DNA of 12,661 nt from Acidimicrobiales bacterium (GTDB lineage Bacteria; Actinomycetota; Acidimicrobiia; Acidimicrobiales; Palsa-688), in the NCBI GenBank assembly GCA_019241495.1, contig JAFAWZ010000052.1, positions 1-12,661 on the forward strand. Reading direction: 5' to 3'. Shown piece by piece: positions 12,562 to 12,661 of the stretch (positions are counted from its first letter, which is position 1; each line of letters opens with the position of its first letter). The position numbers were made by a program, and so were the translations under genes. The notes under the pieces are model-generated. The model had not been told where the DNA came from and did not search any database. It was given only the letters and a program-made list of their open reading frames with translations.

Positions 12562-12661
12562 CTATGAGCCCAGCAGCTGCCGGCGGCGCCGGTTGCGATG
12601 CCACAGGTACCCGCCGCCCAGGGCGGCACCGGTCAGGGGGATCAGCGGAGCCCACGGGACT
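12562..12661 (-). CDS. C-terminal end of a membrane-anchored protein (N-terminus off the right edge)
   Basis: The last 32 residues of a minus-strand gene: VPWAPLIPLTGAALGGGYLW, then HRNRRRRQLLGS and TAG at 12564-12562. One hydrophobic helix followed by a basic cluster and an immediate stop matches a C-terminal membrane tail like that of the propeller protein at 4207 (LPEAPL, helix, SRRRHRHK). Another membrane protein's last helix is an alternative. The body of the gene is outside the window, so function cannot be given. Confidence 0.5.
   Translation of the reverse strand, partial: VPWAPLIPLTGAALGGGYLWHRNRRRRQLLGS

Noticed and set aside
11923..12567. 214-codon plus-strand open frame
   Set aside because: Antisense to the MazEF-like module; composition is typical of a shadow and no family is recognisable.
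12446..12655. 69-codon minus-strand open frame at the right edge
   Set aside because: The overlapping frame ending at 12562 has a sensible helix plus basic tail; this one is polar and low in structure.

Overview
The window reads as a high-GC actinobacterial chromosome segment. I infer Acidimicrobiia or a near relative from the GC-rich codon use, the frequent GTG and TTG starts, the likely leaderless transcripts, a LAXTG-type surface anchor and an actinobacterial-type PspA. The lineage is an inference from composition and gene families; no marker gene in view proves it.

Left part (1-5601, all minus strand). Reading in the direction of transcription, there is a secreted PD40 beta-propeller protein with a C-terminal membrane tail (5601-4207), a small membrane protein with a LAFTG motif and a second similar tail (4104-3484), proA for proline synthesis (3426-2170), then pstA and pstC for phosphate import, with pstC running off the left edge. 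Two clusters of GTTCACC-like units, about 11 nt apart, lie upstream of pstA and of the propeller gene. They look like PHO boxes and would put both genes under phosphate control.

Middle part (5602-8020, plus strand). This holds a Uma2-family nuclease-fold gene, phoU, a 65-residue unknown protein whose start overlaps the phoU stop, and a SixA-type histidine phosphatase. PhoU is the usual signalling partner of the Pst transporter, so the window holds two separated parts of the phosphate system.

Right part (8021-12661). Two toxin-antitoxin modules lie end to end: a RES-toxin pair in which the expected family serine appears to be cysteine, then a VapBC pair. The stop codon of the RES gene falls inside the palindrome that appears to be the vapBC operator. 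A two-gene envelope-stress unit follows, made of a membrane/coiled-coil protein and PspA. After it, on the minus strand, is a MazEF-like module whose toxin is broken by an internal deletion at a strong hairpin. A plus-strand scrap resembling another toxin's C-terminus and the C-terminal end of a further membrane-anchored protein close the window.

Translation signals fall into two classes. pstA, proA, the propeller gene, phoU and sixA have Shine-Dalgarno-like sequences. Six other genes or operon heads (the LAFTG protein, uma2, the RES antitoxin, vapB, the pspA-operon gene and the mazE-like gene) instead have a TANNNT hexamer 6-9 nt before the start, as expected for leaderless transcripts. No rRNA, tRNA, CRISPR array, transposase or integrase was seen.
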